64,000 bases of DNA from positions 84,148 to 148,147 of the forward strand of contig NZ_CALDPF010000023.1 in the NCBI RefSeq assembly GCF_937912035.1, written 5' to 3'. Below, piece by piece: positions 55,003-63,728 of this stretch (its first letter is position 1; every line of letters begins with the position of its first letter). This DNA comes from an uncultured Bacteroides sp. Its GTDB lineage: Bacteria > Bacteroidota > Bacteroidia > Bacteroidales > Bacteroidaceae. The translations under genes and the position numbers were made by a program. Below the pieces are notes generated by a model, which did no database searches, had not been told where the DNA came from, and worked only from the letters and a program-made list of their open reading frames with translations.

Positions 55003-55908
55003 TCAAAACTCAGGTTCTACATCTGTTATATACCATTCCGGTACAACTACTTCAACGCTCACAGGAGTGAACTTTATTTCTATAGGTAGTAAAGCTTCCT
55101 GTTTTGTAACGTCTATCTCAGGATGCTGAGCCAGATAATCCGAAAGGTTAAGAGCCAGGACCTCGTTACCCTGCGGAGAAACTACTTTCAGCACATGATT
55201 ACAATAGTCGTCCATACGGAACAGTGCCAAATCACGGGAAACATATTTCCCAGTTTTCTCGTCATATTCCATTACAGGCTGACAAATACCTGTTGCGTCT
55301 TCCACAACCTTGTTTCTAAAATCCGTTTTACCGTTTGAGCTGTCAAAAAACACCTGATAATTACCTCCGGCACGGCTGTTTACACCTGCTTCAGGCTGCA
55401 ATCCGCTCATTTCTATAGACACATTGATATGTGAACTTTTCAATTCCAGCGGACTTTGTAACAGTTCATGAGAAGCCATAGTTACCTCAATGTATCCAAG
55501 ATAATTGTGGTCATGTCCGTCCACACGACCGGTCTTCTCCAAATCCGGATGCATTATATAGGAATTGCTCCAATCCCCGTTTTGTGCAAGCTGCACTTCA
55601 GTCATATCGTATGCGTTGCCCACTGCAACAATTATATATTTTCCAGGGTCAAGTCTAAATAACGGTATAGTATTATCCTCGCCCAAATCGTCCTGTTTGT
55701 AAGAGTTTTGTTTGACCAACTTATTCTCCTGATCGAACACATACAGGTCTATTTTGTCAATAGACTCGGCAAGAATGTCCGTGTCACCATCTCCCTTGTA
55801 CAAAAGTGAGAGGGAAAGATTGTAACAATCATCAAGATTCTCCCTTATACATCCGGCAGCCAGGACGGAAACTGCCAATGCCAATAATATTCGTGCTATA
55901 TTCTTCAT
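55003..55908 (-). CDS. FimB/Mfa2-family fimbrial anchor lipoprotein
   Basis: 301 residues. The start is a lipoprotein signal (LALAVSVLAAGCIRENLDDC), and the CIRENLDDCYNLSLSLLYKG opening is characteristic of Mfa2-type anchors. Further blocks are SIDKIDLYVFDQENKLVKQN, PGKYIIVAVGNAYDMTEVQL and a C-terminal VEVVVPEWYITDVEPEF strand. Anchors of this family stop fimbrial elongation and hold the base in the outer membrane. It lies 98 bp downstream of the fimbrillin gene, behind a terminator hairpin that would lower its expression relative to the shaft protein. Confidence 0.82.
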   Translation of the reverse strand: MKNIARILLALAVSVLAAGCIRENLDDCYNLSLSLLYKGDGDTDILAESIDKIDLYVFDQENKLVKQNSYKQDDLGEDNTIPLFRLDPGKYIIVAVGNAYDMTEVQLAQNGDWSNSYIMHPDLEKTGRVDGHDHNYLGYIEVTMASHELLQSPLELKSSHINVSIEMSGLQPEAGVNSRAGGNYQVFFDSSNGKTDFRNKVVEDATGICQPVMEYDEKTGKYVSRDLALFRMDDYCNHVLKVVSPQGNEVLALNLSDYLAQHPEIDVTKQEALLPIEIKFTPVSVEVVVPEWYITDVEPEF

Positions 55909-55959
55909 GATAAGCTTCTATAAAAATAAACTGTATGCTTAGGTGACATTTTTTTTAAA

Positions 55960-55982
55960 AGGTGGGGTGTCACACCCCACCT
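55960..55982 (-). terminator. GC-rich hairpin after the major fimbrillin gene
   Basis: AGGTGGGGT (55960-55968) and ACCCCACCT (55974-55982) pair perfectly; the palindrome can extend to one base in the centre. On the minus strand it is followed by TTTT. It lies 24 bp after the fimbrillin stop and probably acts as a partial terminator. Confidence 0.75.
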
Positions 55983-56006
55983 GAATATTTACAAGTATTA
56001 CAAACT

Positions 56007-57002
56007 TTAGAATTCTACTGTTGTATCTACCATTGTCCACTGCTGAACTGCTACTGTAACTTCTACTGCAACTGTTGTGTTACCACTTTCGTCACCTGTA
56101 TAATCATCATCAGCTATTGTTACATCTGTAATTCTGTAAACCTTGCCTGCTTCGAAAGCAGTAAGAGGTGTTCCGTTTGCTTTGTATGCTTTTACTACAG
56201 CATAACGTCTTGCGTCAGAAAGTTTACCATCCTTTGTCGTACCGGTAAATACCATCTTAAGTACTGGCATTGCTGTTGAAGGGAAGAAGTTGAATGCTGC
56301 AACATTATCGTCAGTAGGGAAAGAAGGCACAGTAAGGAAGTCTCCTGTAAAGGTTGCCTTGTTCAAGTCTTCTGTTGCACCAGCAAAATCTACATCCGCA
56401 GGTGTATTAGGAGTTGTTGCTGCAGCGTCAAAATAGAGACCTTCTATCTGCAATTTGCTATACACACACTCTTTGCCTTCATCATGACCTTTATGCTTGA
56501 TACCTGAAACTTCTATACGACCAACAGGAATCTGTGCTGTTACTGTTGTGATATACTTATCATAAGTTTTACCTTCATTTGTTGTAGTACCATCAAATTT
56601 GAATTCTGTTGAACTACCATAAGCTTGCATATTTGCCGGAGTAAGAGCTTTCAAATCATCAAGATTTTCATAAGATGCAACACCTCCATTGATTCTTACT
56701 TCTACTTTTGTAGGATTTACCACATCATAGAAAGTGTACTTTCCACCTTGAGGAACCTTAACCCATTCTGTACCTCCGGCATCAGCTGTCAGTTTCACTT
56801 CAACATTACCTTCATCTCCATAAGTCAAGTCTATCTGAGTTCCATCTTGAGTTCCTGGGACAAGAGCTCTTGATGCCGGAGCAGCAATATTCACTGTAAG
56901 AGCAGCTACACCATTGATAGCACCTTCATTTTCTTCCTTGCTACAAGAGGTCATCATCATCAGACCTGCAGCAGCCAACATGAAATAATTTTTAATCTTC
57001 AT
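56007..57002 (-). CDS. Major fimbrillin (Mfa1-like type V pilin)
   Basis: 331 residues with a lipoprotein signal (MKIKNYFMLAAAGLMMMTSC). The mature part starts with APASRALVPG, where cleavage after Arg45 by a secreted Arg-specific protease would free a groove for donor-strand assembly. The protein is Thr/Ala/Val-rich, low in Cys, and ends in VAVEVTVAVQQWTMVDTTVE, a plausible donor strand. Its position as third gene, with a terminator right after it, fits the most abundant shaft subunit. The exact subfamily (Mfa1 or FimA) cannot be settled by eye. Confidence 0.75.
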   Translation of the reverse strand: MKIKNYFMLAAAGLMMMTSCSKEENEGAINGVAALTVNIAAPASRALVPGTQDGTQIDLTYGDEGNVEVKLTADAGGTEWVKVPQGGKYTFYDVVNPTKVEVRINGGVASYENLDDLKALTPANMQAYGSSTEFKFDGTTTNEGKTYDKYITTVTAQIPVGRIEVSGIKHKGHDEGKECVYSKLQIEGLYFDAAATTPNTPADVDFAGATEDLNKATFTGDFLTVPSFPTDDNVAAFNFFPSTAMPVLKMVFTGTTKDGKLSDARRYAVVKAYKANGTPLTAFEAGKVYRITDVTIADDDYTGDESGNTTVAVEVTVAVQQWTMVDTTVEF

Positions 57003-57055
57003 AATCTTGTTTTTTTAAGTTAAACATTAATTGTCTATTTAATAAATCCTATTTT

Positions 57056-58519
57056 TTATTCAGCCATATATTCCACATACTTTTCCAGTAACTTACTGTT
57101 CTGCACTGCATCAGTATTACCCTTTTCCACAGCTGTGCGGAAAGCTTCGCGGGCCTTGTCAGCCTTACCAAGTTTCATATATGCCACTCCCAACATATTC
57201 TGCAAGGCACCGTCTGCAGGAGCTTTTTCAAGAAGCGAAACAGCTTCTTCTGTCCTTCCGACTTCCATCAAAGCTAAGGCAGCATTATTTACGGCAGTCA
57301 CATCATTAGGATAAGCTTTTGCACCACGCAACAGGCAGTCTATATATTCAGGAGTACCTTTTCCGTAACTGTCAGCCACCTTCTGTATTTCACTCACGCT
57401 CATTAAGTCCGGACGGGTCTTTATCATCTGCTTGCCCTCTTCCAGGTCGAAATGGCGAACATTGTACTCTATACGATACTCGTTTCGACGTATTGGACCA
57501 TACATCTCGTTCAATACTCTCTGATATATTTCAGGAGGCACAAGAGCCTTTATCTTTTCTTCACACGCATCCTTGTCTTCACCGCAATTGTCTATTATAT
57601 CCAGTACATCGTCTATTCTCAACAAATTAGGATGTGCCTCTACCTGACGGCGCAACTCTGCCCAGTCTTCACCTTTCCAGTCAACATGATATAGAGAAGG
57701 GTCTATGCCTTCCATATCTTTCTTTACGTATTCAGTAAAGGCTTTGGCACGACGCTCTGAAAGGCGCATATTGTAGTCCATGGTTCCTTCAGGTGAAGCA
57801 TAACCTGTCACATAAATACCAGTGATACTCAGGTCATTGTTCTCTTTCACCAGATTCAAAGATTCACGCACCTTGTCAAGTTCTTCCTTGTTGTTTTTGT
57901 ATGTAGGACGAATATTATGACTGTCCTGACGGAACTGAAGTCTGGCAGCGCGTGTTTCGGAACGGCGTTTCACTATTTCTTCTTTTGGAGAAATGAAAGG
58001 CATAGCGTACGAAGGATTCATCGGAGGAAGTATATCGCCGGTATATGCAGTCTCGCTTCCTTCTCCACACTGCGCACAACCGCTTACATCGGCTCTCAGA
58101 ACCAATTCACTACCTATCATCCAGCGCTTAAACGGAACAGAAGCCTCGTAGCTTACAGTCTGGTCGCTTCCATTCTTGCGACGTACTGTTGCCTGTGCCT
58201 CCGGATAAAGCTTAATGTTTTCCAAAGCCTCACGGCGGATATCGGCCTTATGACGTATCTTTCCCTCTATTACCACCGAAGGTAGTTTCTGCTCTTGCGT
58301 ACCGTCGGCTGAAACTATATATGGGTCTATCACCATTACATGCTGGTTCTTCATATCCAGAGCGTCAAGGTTAAGATCCATACCTACACGGACCATTCTC
58401 GCATCAGTCTTTTCCACCTTGCGGTTCTCTACGGCTATCTCGCTGAGATATGATGTCTGGGAGAACAACGGTGTACCCAGTGTAAGGAATAATGCTACAG
58501 ATATTATATATTTCTTCAT
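57056..58519 (-). CDS. DUF3868/OmpA-like/TPR protein of the fimbrial operon
   Basis: 487 residues with a signal peptide (MKKYIISVALFLTLGTPLFS). Residues about 20-190 match DUF3868 (LPSVVIEGKIRHKADIRREA, KRWMIGSELVLRADVSGCAQ, CGEGSETAYTGDILPPMNPS). An OmpA-like domain at about 225-350 shows TGYASPEGTMDYNMRLSERR and AKAFTEYVKKDM. TPR repeats occupy 390-480 (AVNNAALALMEVGRTEEAVS, LGVAYMKLGKADKAREAFRT). The OmpA part would bind peptidoglycan and the TPR part other fimbrial proteins. It carries two Cys pairs (CAQC, and C..DAC at about 350). It follows the DUF3575 gene by 13 bp. Confidence 0.8.
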   Translation of the reverse strand: MKKYIISVALFLTLGTPLFSQTSYLSEIAVENRKVEKTDARMVRVGMDLNLDALDMKNQHVMVIDPYIVSADGTQEQKLPSVVIEGKIRHKADIRREALENIKLYPEAQATVRRKNGSDQTVSYEASVPFKRWMIGSELVLRADVSGCAQCGEGSETAYTGDILPPMNPSYAMPFISPKEEIVKRRSETRAARLQFRQDSHNIRPTYKNNKEELDKVRESLNLVKENNDLSITGIYVTGYASPEGTMDYNMRLSERRAKAFTEYVKKDMEGIDPSLYHVDWKGEDWAELRRQVEAHPNLLRIDDVLDIIDNCGEDKDACEEKIKALVPPEIYQRVLNEMYGPIRRNEYRIEYNVRHFDLEEGKQMIKTRPDLMSVSEIQKVADSYGKGTPEYIDCLLRGAKAYPNDVTAVNNAALALMEVGRTEEAVSLLEKAPADGALQNMLGVAYMKLGKADKAREAFRTAVEKGNTDAVQNSKLLEKYVEYMAE

Positions 58520-58532
58520 AGTTCTGTTCCTC

Positions 58533-59093
58533 CTATTTTATAATATAGATGAGTGATATGGAAGCCTTGGTAAGACCGAAATAGTCCTTCTTGCCGTCTT
58601 TTATCCACTCTCCGCAATGCGGACAGTCATATTTGTCATAATTGGCACGTATCCATCCTGCTCCGATTTCAAGTCCCAGATTCCAACGCTTGCCCAAAAT
58701 GAACTGATAGCCATAACCAAGACCGGCCCCGTACATTTCACCTTCGTAACGATGATTCTTGAAAGAAGGGTATATTCCTAAATCCATGTTTCCGGCGTTA
58801 AAGACACCACCAAGAGCATGAAGAGCAAGGAAATGACCATTGAACGCCTCGCAGAACCAATAGCGTGCCTCAGGCTGAACAAGCCAATGCTTGATTTTCT
58901 TGTCATTCTTAAATGAAAAAGGATTATAATTGCCGGACACATCTATTGTCCACTTGGGCGCTACCCGAAACTCAAACCCAAGATTAAGTGTAGTAGTCAC
59001 ATCGTACAGAAGATTTGTCTTTACCGCTACTTTCTGTGCGGACATTGACAAGCTCCCAAGGACTAACGCCAGTAACAGAAACAATTTTTTCAT
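58533..59093 (-). CDS. DUF3575 outer-membrane beta-barrel protein
   Basis: 186 residues with a signal peptide (LLLALVLGSLSMSAQ). Alternating strands VAVKTNLLYDVTTTLNLGFE, WTIDVSGNYNPFSFKNDKKI, GLGYGYQFILGKRWNLGLEI and GLTKASISLIYIIK mark a small barrel. A CPHCGEW element sits in an outer loop near residue 155. DUF3575 and DUF3868 genes usually open Bacteroides fimbrial operons, as here. A role as a platform in the outer membrane for assembly is likely but unproven. Confidence 0.82.
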   Translation of the reverse strand: MKKLFLLLALVLGSLSMSAQKVAVKTNLLYDVTTTLNLGFEFRVAPKWTIDVSGNYNPFSFKNDKKIKHWLVQPEARYWFCEAFNGHFLALHALGGVFNAGNMDLGIYPSFKNHRYEGEMYGAGLGYGYQFILGKRWNLGLEIGAGWIRANYDKYDCPHCGEWIKDGKKDYFGLTKASISLIYIIK

Positions 59094-59148
59094 ATATACT
59101 TCACTCTTTTAATGTTTACGTAAAAGATTGATCTAAGATTTTGTTGAA

Positions 59149-59156
59149 CAAAACTA
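59149..59156 (-). promoter_or_regulatory. Candidate -7 box of the fimbrial operon
   Basis: The minus strand reads TAGTTTTG, matching TAnnTTTG, 56 bp before the DUF3575 ATG. No -33 element is found at the usual spacing, consistent with activation by the AraC-type regulator encoded just upstream. Confidence 0.45.
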
Positions 59157-59302
59157 GGCAAACAATCAGAAATATGTAACCTGACTAATGTCTCCTTTTG
59201 TCAGACAATGCAGTCTCATTTAATATCATTCAGTATCATTTTGTCACAGCTAACTAAATATCAGTAATTTAGATTTTGCAACAACGGACAATTTAATACT
59301 CT

Positions 59303-59977
59303 TCATTTCCTGGAATTATTTCTATATGTATTAGGACTTATGCCGTATTTTTCCTTGAAAAGCCTGTAATATGTGGCTGAATTAGGGAATGCACTGCGAA
59401 CTGCAATTTCCTTTACGGACATATTTTCATTAGAAACAAGAAGTCCTGTTGAATATTCAAGACGAAGATTACTGAGATATGTAGATATATTACCTCCCCC
59501 ATATTCTTTTATTATTGCCGCAAATCTGTTTTTGTCAACTCCCATTATACGGGAATAATCATCGCGACCATAATTATAATTGAGATAAAGTTTTTTAGAA
59601 TGGACCTGTTTGTCAAAACGACGGAAGAGTTCCTCATCATCACTGCATACAGATGAAATTTTATCATTTTCAACAGTCGGAGAAATATCTTCATGTATTT
59701 TCGTATTGACAGGAACATCATCTGACTTTCCATGATTTGGAAATTTGAGATCATTTAGTTTTAATATTGTCTGGACTAAATACCGGTTCTTCATCTTAAT
59801 CTGGCGATACTGCCAGATTATAACAAATACACAGACTATTATAAGACAAATAAGAAGCGCTAAAAGCAAATACGACAATGTCTGTAACGTTAATCCATAC
59901 GAAAGTATATCAGCAGAAGAAGGATATACCCTTACAATAGGAACTGTAATGAATGAAAAAAAGCAATCTCGTTTCAT
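59303..59977 (-). CDS. Membrane-tethered AraC-type regulator of the fimbrial locus
   Basis: 224 residues from the ATG at 59977; a GTG six codons earlier (59995) is also in frame. A strong membrane segment lies at about 35-57 (LLLALLICLIIVCVFVIIWQ), followed by a positive stretch (YRQIKMKN). The C-terminal 110 residues are an AraC helix-turn-helix: YSRIMGVDKNRFAAIIKEYG, VKEIAVRSAFPNSATYYRLF and KEKYGISPNTYRNN. A short N-terminal part would face the periplasm, and the DNA-binding part the cytoplasm, a ToxR-like plan. It lies 209 bp upstream of the fimbrial operon and points the same way. It has its own promoter and a 200-nt leader. Confidence 0.8.
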   Translation of the reverse strand: MKRDCFFSFITVPIVRVYPSSADILSYGLTLQTLSYLLLALLICLIIVCVFVIIWQYRQIKMKNRYLVQTILKLNDLKFPNHGKSDDVPVNTKIHEDISPTVENDKISSVCSDDEELFRRFDKQVHSKKLYLNYNYGRDDYSRIMGVDKNRFAAIIKEYGGGNISTYLSNLRLEYSTGLLVSNENMSVKEIAVRSAFPNSATYYRLFKEKYGISPNTYRNNSRK

Positions 59978-60079
59978 ACCTCCATTTTTAAACACTATTT
60001 AACAAAATGAGACTTCCAGAGATTTTTTTTTAAAGGAAACAGTAGTGTTAATTATTTTTACATTTAATGCTTCTAGAAG

Positions 60080-60126
60080 CCCCCAGTTGGGGGGTAATTG
60101 AATATATACATGTTTTACCCCCCCCC
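60080..60126 (-). promoter_or_regulatory. Opposed C/G runs in the leader of the AraC-type regulator gene
   Basis: The plus strand has C5 (60080-60084), G6 (60089-60094) and C9 (60118-60126). On the minus-strand transcript these read G9, then C6, then G5, so C6 can pair with either neighbour: G5 across a 4-nt loop, or G9 across 23 nt. The choice could switch access to downstream leader or start codon, and the run of nine is prone to slippage. Confidence 0.55.
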
Positions 60127-60127
60127 G

Positions 60128-60165
60128 TTAACATTCTGTAACATTTGTTATTTTATTAACATTCT
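60128..60165. repeat. TAACATT repeats upstream of the AraC-type regulator gene
   Basis: TTAACATTCT occurs twice exactly (60128-60137 and 60156-60165), with a third related copy GTAACATTTG (60138-60147) between. The 10- and 18-bp offsets are compatible with a bound regulator. This lies in the 395-bp gap 59978-60390, whose remaining sequence is AT-rich and without a recognisable gene. Confidence 0.5.
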
Positions 60166-60193
60166 ATCCAGTTTCTATTAATGGAGGTTGTAA

Positions 60194-60226
60194 CAAATAT
60201 ATTTATTTCGAAGAAAAAAAACAAAA
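60194..60226 (-). promoter_or_regulatory. Promoter of the AraC-type regulator gene
   Basis: The minus strand has TATATTTG (60194-60201) and TTTTG (60222-60226) separated by 20 bp, a full Bacteroides promoter match. The leader to the ATG at 59977 would be about 210 nt, unusually long for this phylum, and holds the repeats and the C/G runs. Confidence 0.6.
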
Positions 60227-60390
60227 GCGCAAAAGGTATTTTCACATTTATTATCAGATATTTCTTTCGTATATTCATTGATATAATTTTTTCTTATTTT
60301 CATCGTTTTAAAACACTTTTGTAACATGTTTGTAATATCTATTTCCGACATTTGCACCCGAAAAATCAAAGCTTAATTATTTTTTATTTT

Positions 60391-62685
60391 ATGGAAACTA
60401 TTTATTTAGGGATTGTAATATTCCTGTTTATGCTGGCAATATTCGACCTGATGGTCGGGGTCAGTAACGATGCCGTGAATTTTATGAACTCCGCAGTAGG
60501 AGCCAAAGTAGCAAAATTCAAGACTATCATTATCGTAGCTGCAATAGGTGTATTTGCAGGAGCTGTGTTAAGTAATGGTATGATGGATATAGCCCGCCAT
60601 GGTATATTCCAGCCAAACAATTTCACATTCTACGAGATAATGTGTATCCTTCTTGCCGTAATGGTCACCGATGTCGTGCTACTGGATGTTTTCAATACCC
60701 TGGGACTTCCAACATCTACTACAGTTTCAATGGTATTCGAGCTATTGGGAGGTACATTCATCCTGGCAATCTTAAAACTAATTTCCGATGAAACAGGTCT
60801 TACACTGGGAGACTTACTCAACACAGAAAAAGCATTGTCTGTGATACTTGGTATATTCCTTTCGGTAGCAATCGCTTTCATAGCCGGTACAATAGTACAA
60901 TATATATCTCGTCTTATCTTTAGCTTTAACTATAAAAAGAATCTTTCCTGGACTATAGGTATCTTCGGTGGTATAGCCGTAACTTCACTTTCATATTTTA
61001 TACTTATCAAAGGTCTGAAATCAGCGCCTTTCATAACACCTGAAGTAATGGCATGGATAGATGCAAACACTGCCGTACTGGTAATAGGATGTTTTGTATT
61101 CTTCACCGTATTCATGCAGATTCTTCACTGGTGCAAAATCAATGTATTGAAAATAATAGTTCTCCTTGGTACTTTCTCATTGGCTCTGGCATTTGCAGGT
61201 AACGACCTTGTAAACTTTATCGGAGTACCTTTGGCAGGATATTCAGCATACACAGATTTTGTGGCAAACTCAAATGGTGCAGGTGTAGATGGTTTCATGA
61301 TGGAATCACTTATGTCATCAGCAAAGACTCCTATTATATTCCTTATAGCATCAGGAGTGATAATGGTATATGCTTTGGCTACATCTAAGAAAGCACAGAA
61401 CGTAATCAAGACTTCGGTTGACCTTGCGCGTCAGGAAGAAGGTGACGAGATGTTCGGTTCATCAGGTCTTGCCCGCACAATCGTACGTCGCGCAACAAGC
61501 ATAAACGAATTCCTCGTAAGAGTAATTCCTGCTAACGTAAGAAACTGGATCAACAGCCGATTCAACAAAGATGAAGTTATCCTTGAAAACGGTGCGGCAT
61601 TCGACCTTATCCGTGCAGCAGTTAACCTAGTCCTTTCAGGATTGCTTATCATCATCGGTACAACAATGAAACTTCCTCTTTCTACCACATACGTTACATT
61701 TATCGTGGCTATGGGTACATCATTGTCCGACCGCGCATGGGGACGCGAAAGTGCCGTTTACCGTATCACAGGTATGCTTTCAGTAATTGGCGGATGGTTT
61801 ATCACTGCATTCGTTGCCTTTACAGCATGTGCCCTTGTAACTGTAATAATGTTCTACACCAACATAGTAGGTATGGTTGCATTCATCGCTTTGGCTGTAT
61901 TCCTCCTTGTACGCAGCAACATTATGTACAGCAAGAAAGAAAAAGCTGAAAAGCAGGACGACCTGTTCAAGCGTATGATGGCAAGTAAAGACAAGAACGA
62001 AACACTTGCGTTGCTCCGCGAACATGTACAGGAAACTCTTACACACTACATCGATTTCAGTAAGGATGCATACATTAAGATGACAGACGGTTTCATAAAC
62101 GAAGATTTGAAGAAACTGAAGAAATCGCTTAACGAGACTGACGAACAGCGTAAGCTCCTGAAGAAACGCCGTCGTAAAGAAATACTTGGTTTAAGACGTA
62201 TTCCTATCACTATAGCAATAGAAAAGAATACATGGTTCCACCTTGGAACAAACAGCTGCGAAGAAATGCTATACTGCTTGAAGCGTATCTGTGAACCATG
62301 TAAGGAACATGTTGACAACAACTTCAACCCTGTTCCTAAAGATGATGTCGCAGAGTTCTTGCCTATCAGAGAAGAATTGTGTGAGTTGATGGATCGTACA
62401 CGCAACGCCATTATAACAAACAATTATTCAGAAGCAGATGATATCCTGAAAAAAGGTGATGATCTTAAAAACAAGATCTCAGCTCTTCGCAAGCACCAGA
62501 TGAACCACATGCAGGAAGCTGACAACAGAAGCCTTAAAGCATCAATGGTATATCTGAACATATTGCAGGAAACACAGGAATTGGTTAGTGTATGGAGACA
62601 CTTGCTGCGTGCCAGCCGATTCTTCCAGGGAGACTATGTTCCACAGGAGATACCGCAAATGGGTATTATGGACAGTAAGGCATAA
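60391..62685 (+). CDS. PiT-family inorganic phosphate transporter fused to a PhoU-like domain
   Basis: 764 residues from the ATG at 60391; the open frame extends 39 bp upstream but the ATG begins the first membrane helix (METIYLGIVIFLFMLAIFDL). Two PiT signatures are present: GVSNDAVNFMNSAVGAKVA near residue 26 and AGNDLVNFIGVPLAGYSAY near residue 270. About 11-12 membrane segments run to residue 525. From about 540 the protein is cytoplasmic and helical (LALLREHVQETLTHYIDFSK, LKKLKKSLNETDEQRKLLKK, SLKASMVYLNILQETQELVS), like PhoU. The fusion suggests that uptake is tied directly to regulation. A terminator follows at 62726. Confidence 0.92.
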   Translation: METIYLGIVIFLFMLAIFDLMVGVSNDAVNFMNSAVGAKVAKFKTIIIVAAIGVFAGAVLSNGMMDIARHGIFQPNNFTFYEIMCILLAVMVTDVVLLDVFNTLGLPTSTTVSMVFELLGGTFILAILKLISDETGLTLGDLLNTEKALSVILGIFLSVAIAFIAGTIVQYISRLIFSFNYKKNLSWTIGIFGGIAVTSLSYFILIKGLKSAPFITPEVMAWIDANTAVLVIGCFVFFTVFMQILHWCKINVLKIIVLLGTFSLALAFAGNDLVNFIGVPLAGYSAYTDFVANSNGAGVDGFMMESLMSSAKTPIIFLIASGVIMVYALATSKKAQNVIKTSVDLARQEEGDEMFGSSGLARTIVRRATSINEFLVRVIPANVRNWINSRFNKDEVILENGAAFDLIRAAVNLVLSGLLIIIGTTMKLPLSTTYVTFIVAMGTSLSDRAWGRESAVYRITGMLSVIGGWFITAFVAFTACALVTVIMFYTNIVGMVAFIALAVFLLVRSNIMYSKKEKAEKQDDLFKRMMASKDKNETLALLREHVQETLTHYIDFSKDAYIKMTDGFINEDLKKLKKSLNETDEQRKLLKKRRRKEILGLRRIPITIAIEKNTWFHLGTNSCEEMLYCLKRICEPCKEHVDNNFNPVPKDDVAEFLPIREELCELMDRTRNAIITNNYSEADDILKKGDDLKNKISALRKHQMNHMQEADNRSLKASMVYLNILQETQELVSVWRHLLRASRFFQGDYVPQEIPQMGIMDSKA

Positions 62686-62725
62686 AAGTATTAGAGTATT
62701 AGCTGATAAACACACAATTATAGTA

Positions 62726-62761
62726 AACGGCTGCATCAGATTTAATTCCGGTGCAGCCGTT
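62726..62761. terminator. Bidirectional terminator between the PiT and BASS genes
   Basis: AACGGCTGCA (62726-62735) and TGCAGCCGTT (62752-62761) pair perfectly around a 16-nt loop. On the plus strand it is followed by GTTTTTATTTTT. It can serve the phosphate transporter gene and, from the other side, the convergent BASS gene. Confidence 0.75.
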
Positions 62762-62765
62762 GTTT

Positions 62766-63719
62766 TTATTTTTCCTCTTCCTTACGTTTAAGGTAAAGCT
62801 GATAAGAATTGAATACATTATGCCATACGCTGTAGAAACCGGCAGCGACGGCAGTAACAGGAGTAAAGAAAGTGTATCCCATCCAAATGGCCAAAACAGT
62901 ATTTTTCTGTCCCAATGCCTGCCCGGCACTAATCGTATCGTCATATTTGCGGCCTACTCTTTTCCCTATATAGAATTGAAGGAAACAGGCTATACAAGAA
63001 ATAAAAGCCAAACCTACCTGATACCATATAGACACATCACTATGGACTATACTCTTCACAGTTACGGCAATGGCAAGAGTCAGCGCCACAGCCCATAGAT
63101 AGAACGATAATCCGTGATACTTTCCTATAAACGCATGAAGTTTAGGCGAAAGATAACGCAAAAGGACTGCAAGAATAAACGGACACAGCAACAGAGGAAA
63201 TACCTTTCCAAGAATCATCAGGAATGAAGAAAGGAACCCTACCCCTTCCTGCGGATGTATGACGGGAACCACCAGCGGAACAAGAAAAGCTGTCACGAGG
63301 TTTATCAGAATTGTATATGAAGTAAGATGTGCAGCACTGCCTCCCAGTTTTCCGGTCACTACTGCTGCAGCCGTAGCCGTAGGACAGATAAGACACAACA
63401 TAGCTCCCTCAATCAATATTCTGGAATGCATATCAGGAAATATATACAAAATCCCGGCCAGGAGAATGAACGAAAGGCTTTGTATGAGAAGCAACACGGC
63501 ATGCCACCTGCAAGGCTTGAGCTCACTCACATCAACCTTACAGAATGTGAGAAAAAGCATCAGAAAAATCAGCAAAGGCTGCAATACAGCCACAGCATGT
63601 TCCACAAACGGTTTTGTCGGCTCCAGGAAAGGTATGTTCACATATACAAAATAAAGTATTACCCCCATCGCCATAGCTATAGGCAAAGTCCAGTTCTTAA
63701 TAAATCGAATGATATTCAT
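62766..63719 (-). CDS. Bile acid:sodium symporter (BASS/SBF)-family transporter
   Basis: 317 residues from the ATG at 63719; the frame is open 39 bp further upstream but overlaps the terminator of the fumarase gene. Nine to ten membrane segments are seen (LPIAMAMGVILYFVYVNIPF, LQPLLIFLMLFLTFCKVDVS, GAMLCLICPTATAAAVVTGK, ISAGQALGQKNTVLAIWMGY, TFFTPVTAVAAGFYSVWHNV). The GxxxxxxN-type crossover with GQKNTVL fits the SBF-like branch. Members move organic anions, such as bile acids or small acids, with sodium; the substrate here is unknown. Confidence 0.78.
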   Translation of the reverse strand: MNIIRFIKNWTLPIAMAMGVILYFVYVNIPFLEPTKPFVEHAVAVLQPLLIFLMLFLTFCKVDVSELKPCRWHAVLLLIQSLSFILLAGILYIFPDMHSRILIEGAMLCLICPTATAAAVVTGKLGGSAAHLTSYTILINLVTAFLVPLVVPVIHPQEGVGFLSSFLMILGKVFPLLLCPFILAVLLRYLSPKLHAFIGKYHGLSFYLWAVALTLAIAVTVKSIVHSDVSIWYQVGLAFISCIACFLQFYIGKRVGRKYDDTISAGQALGQKNTVLAIWMGYTFFTPVTAVAAGFYSVWHNVFNSYQLYLKRKEEEK

Positions 63720-63728
63720 AATCAGGTG

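Noticed and set aside
60178..60369. A 63-codon minus-strand frame in the regulator-PiT gap
   Set aside because: Composition is that of random AT-rich DNA, it spans the promoter at 60194-60226, and no family resemblance is seen.
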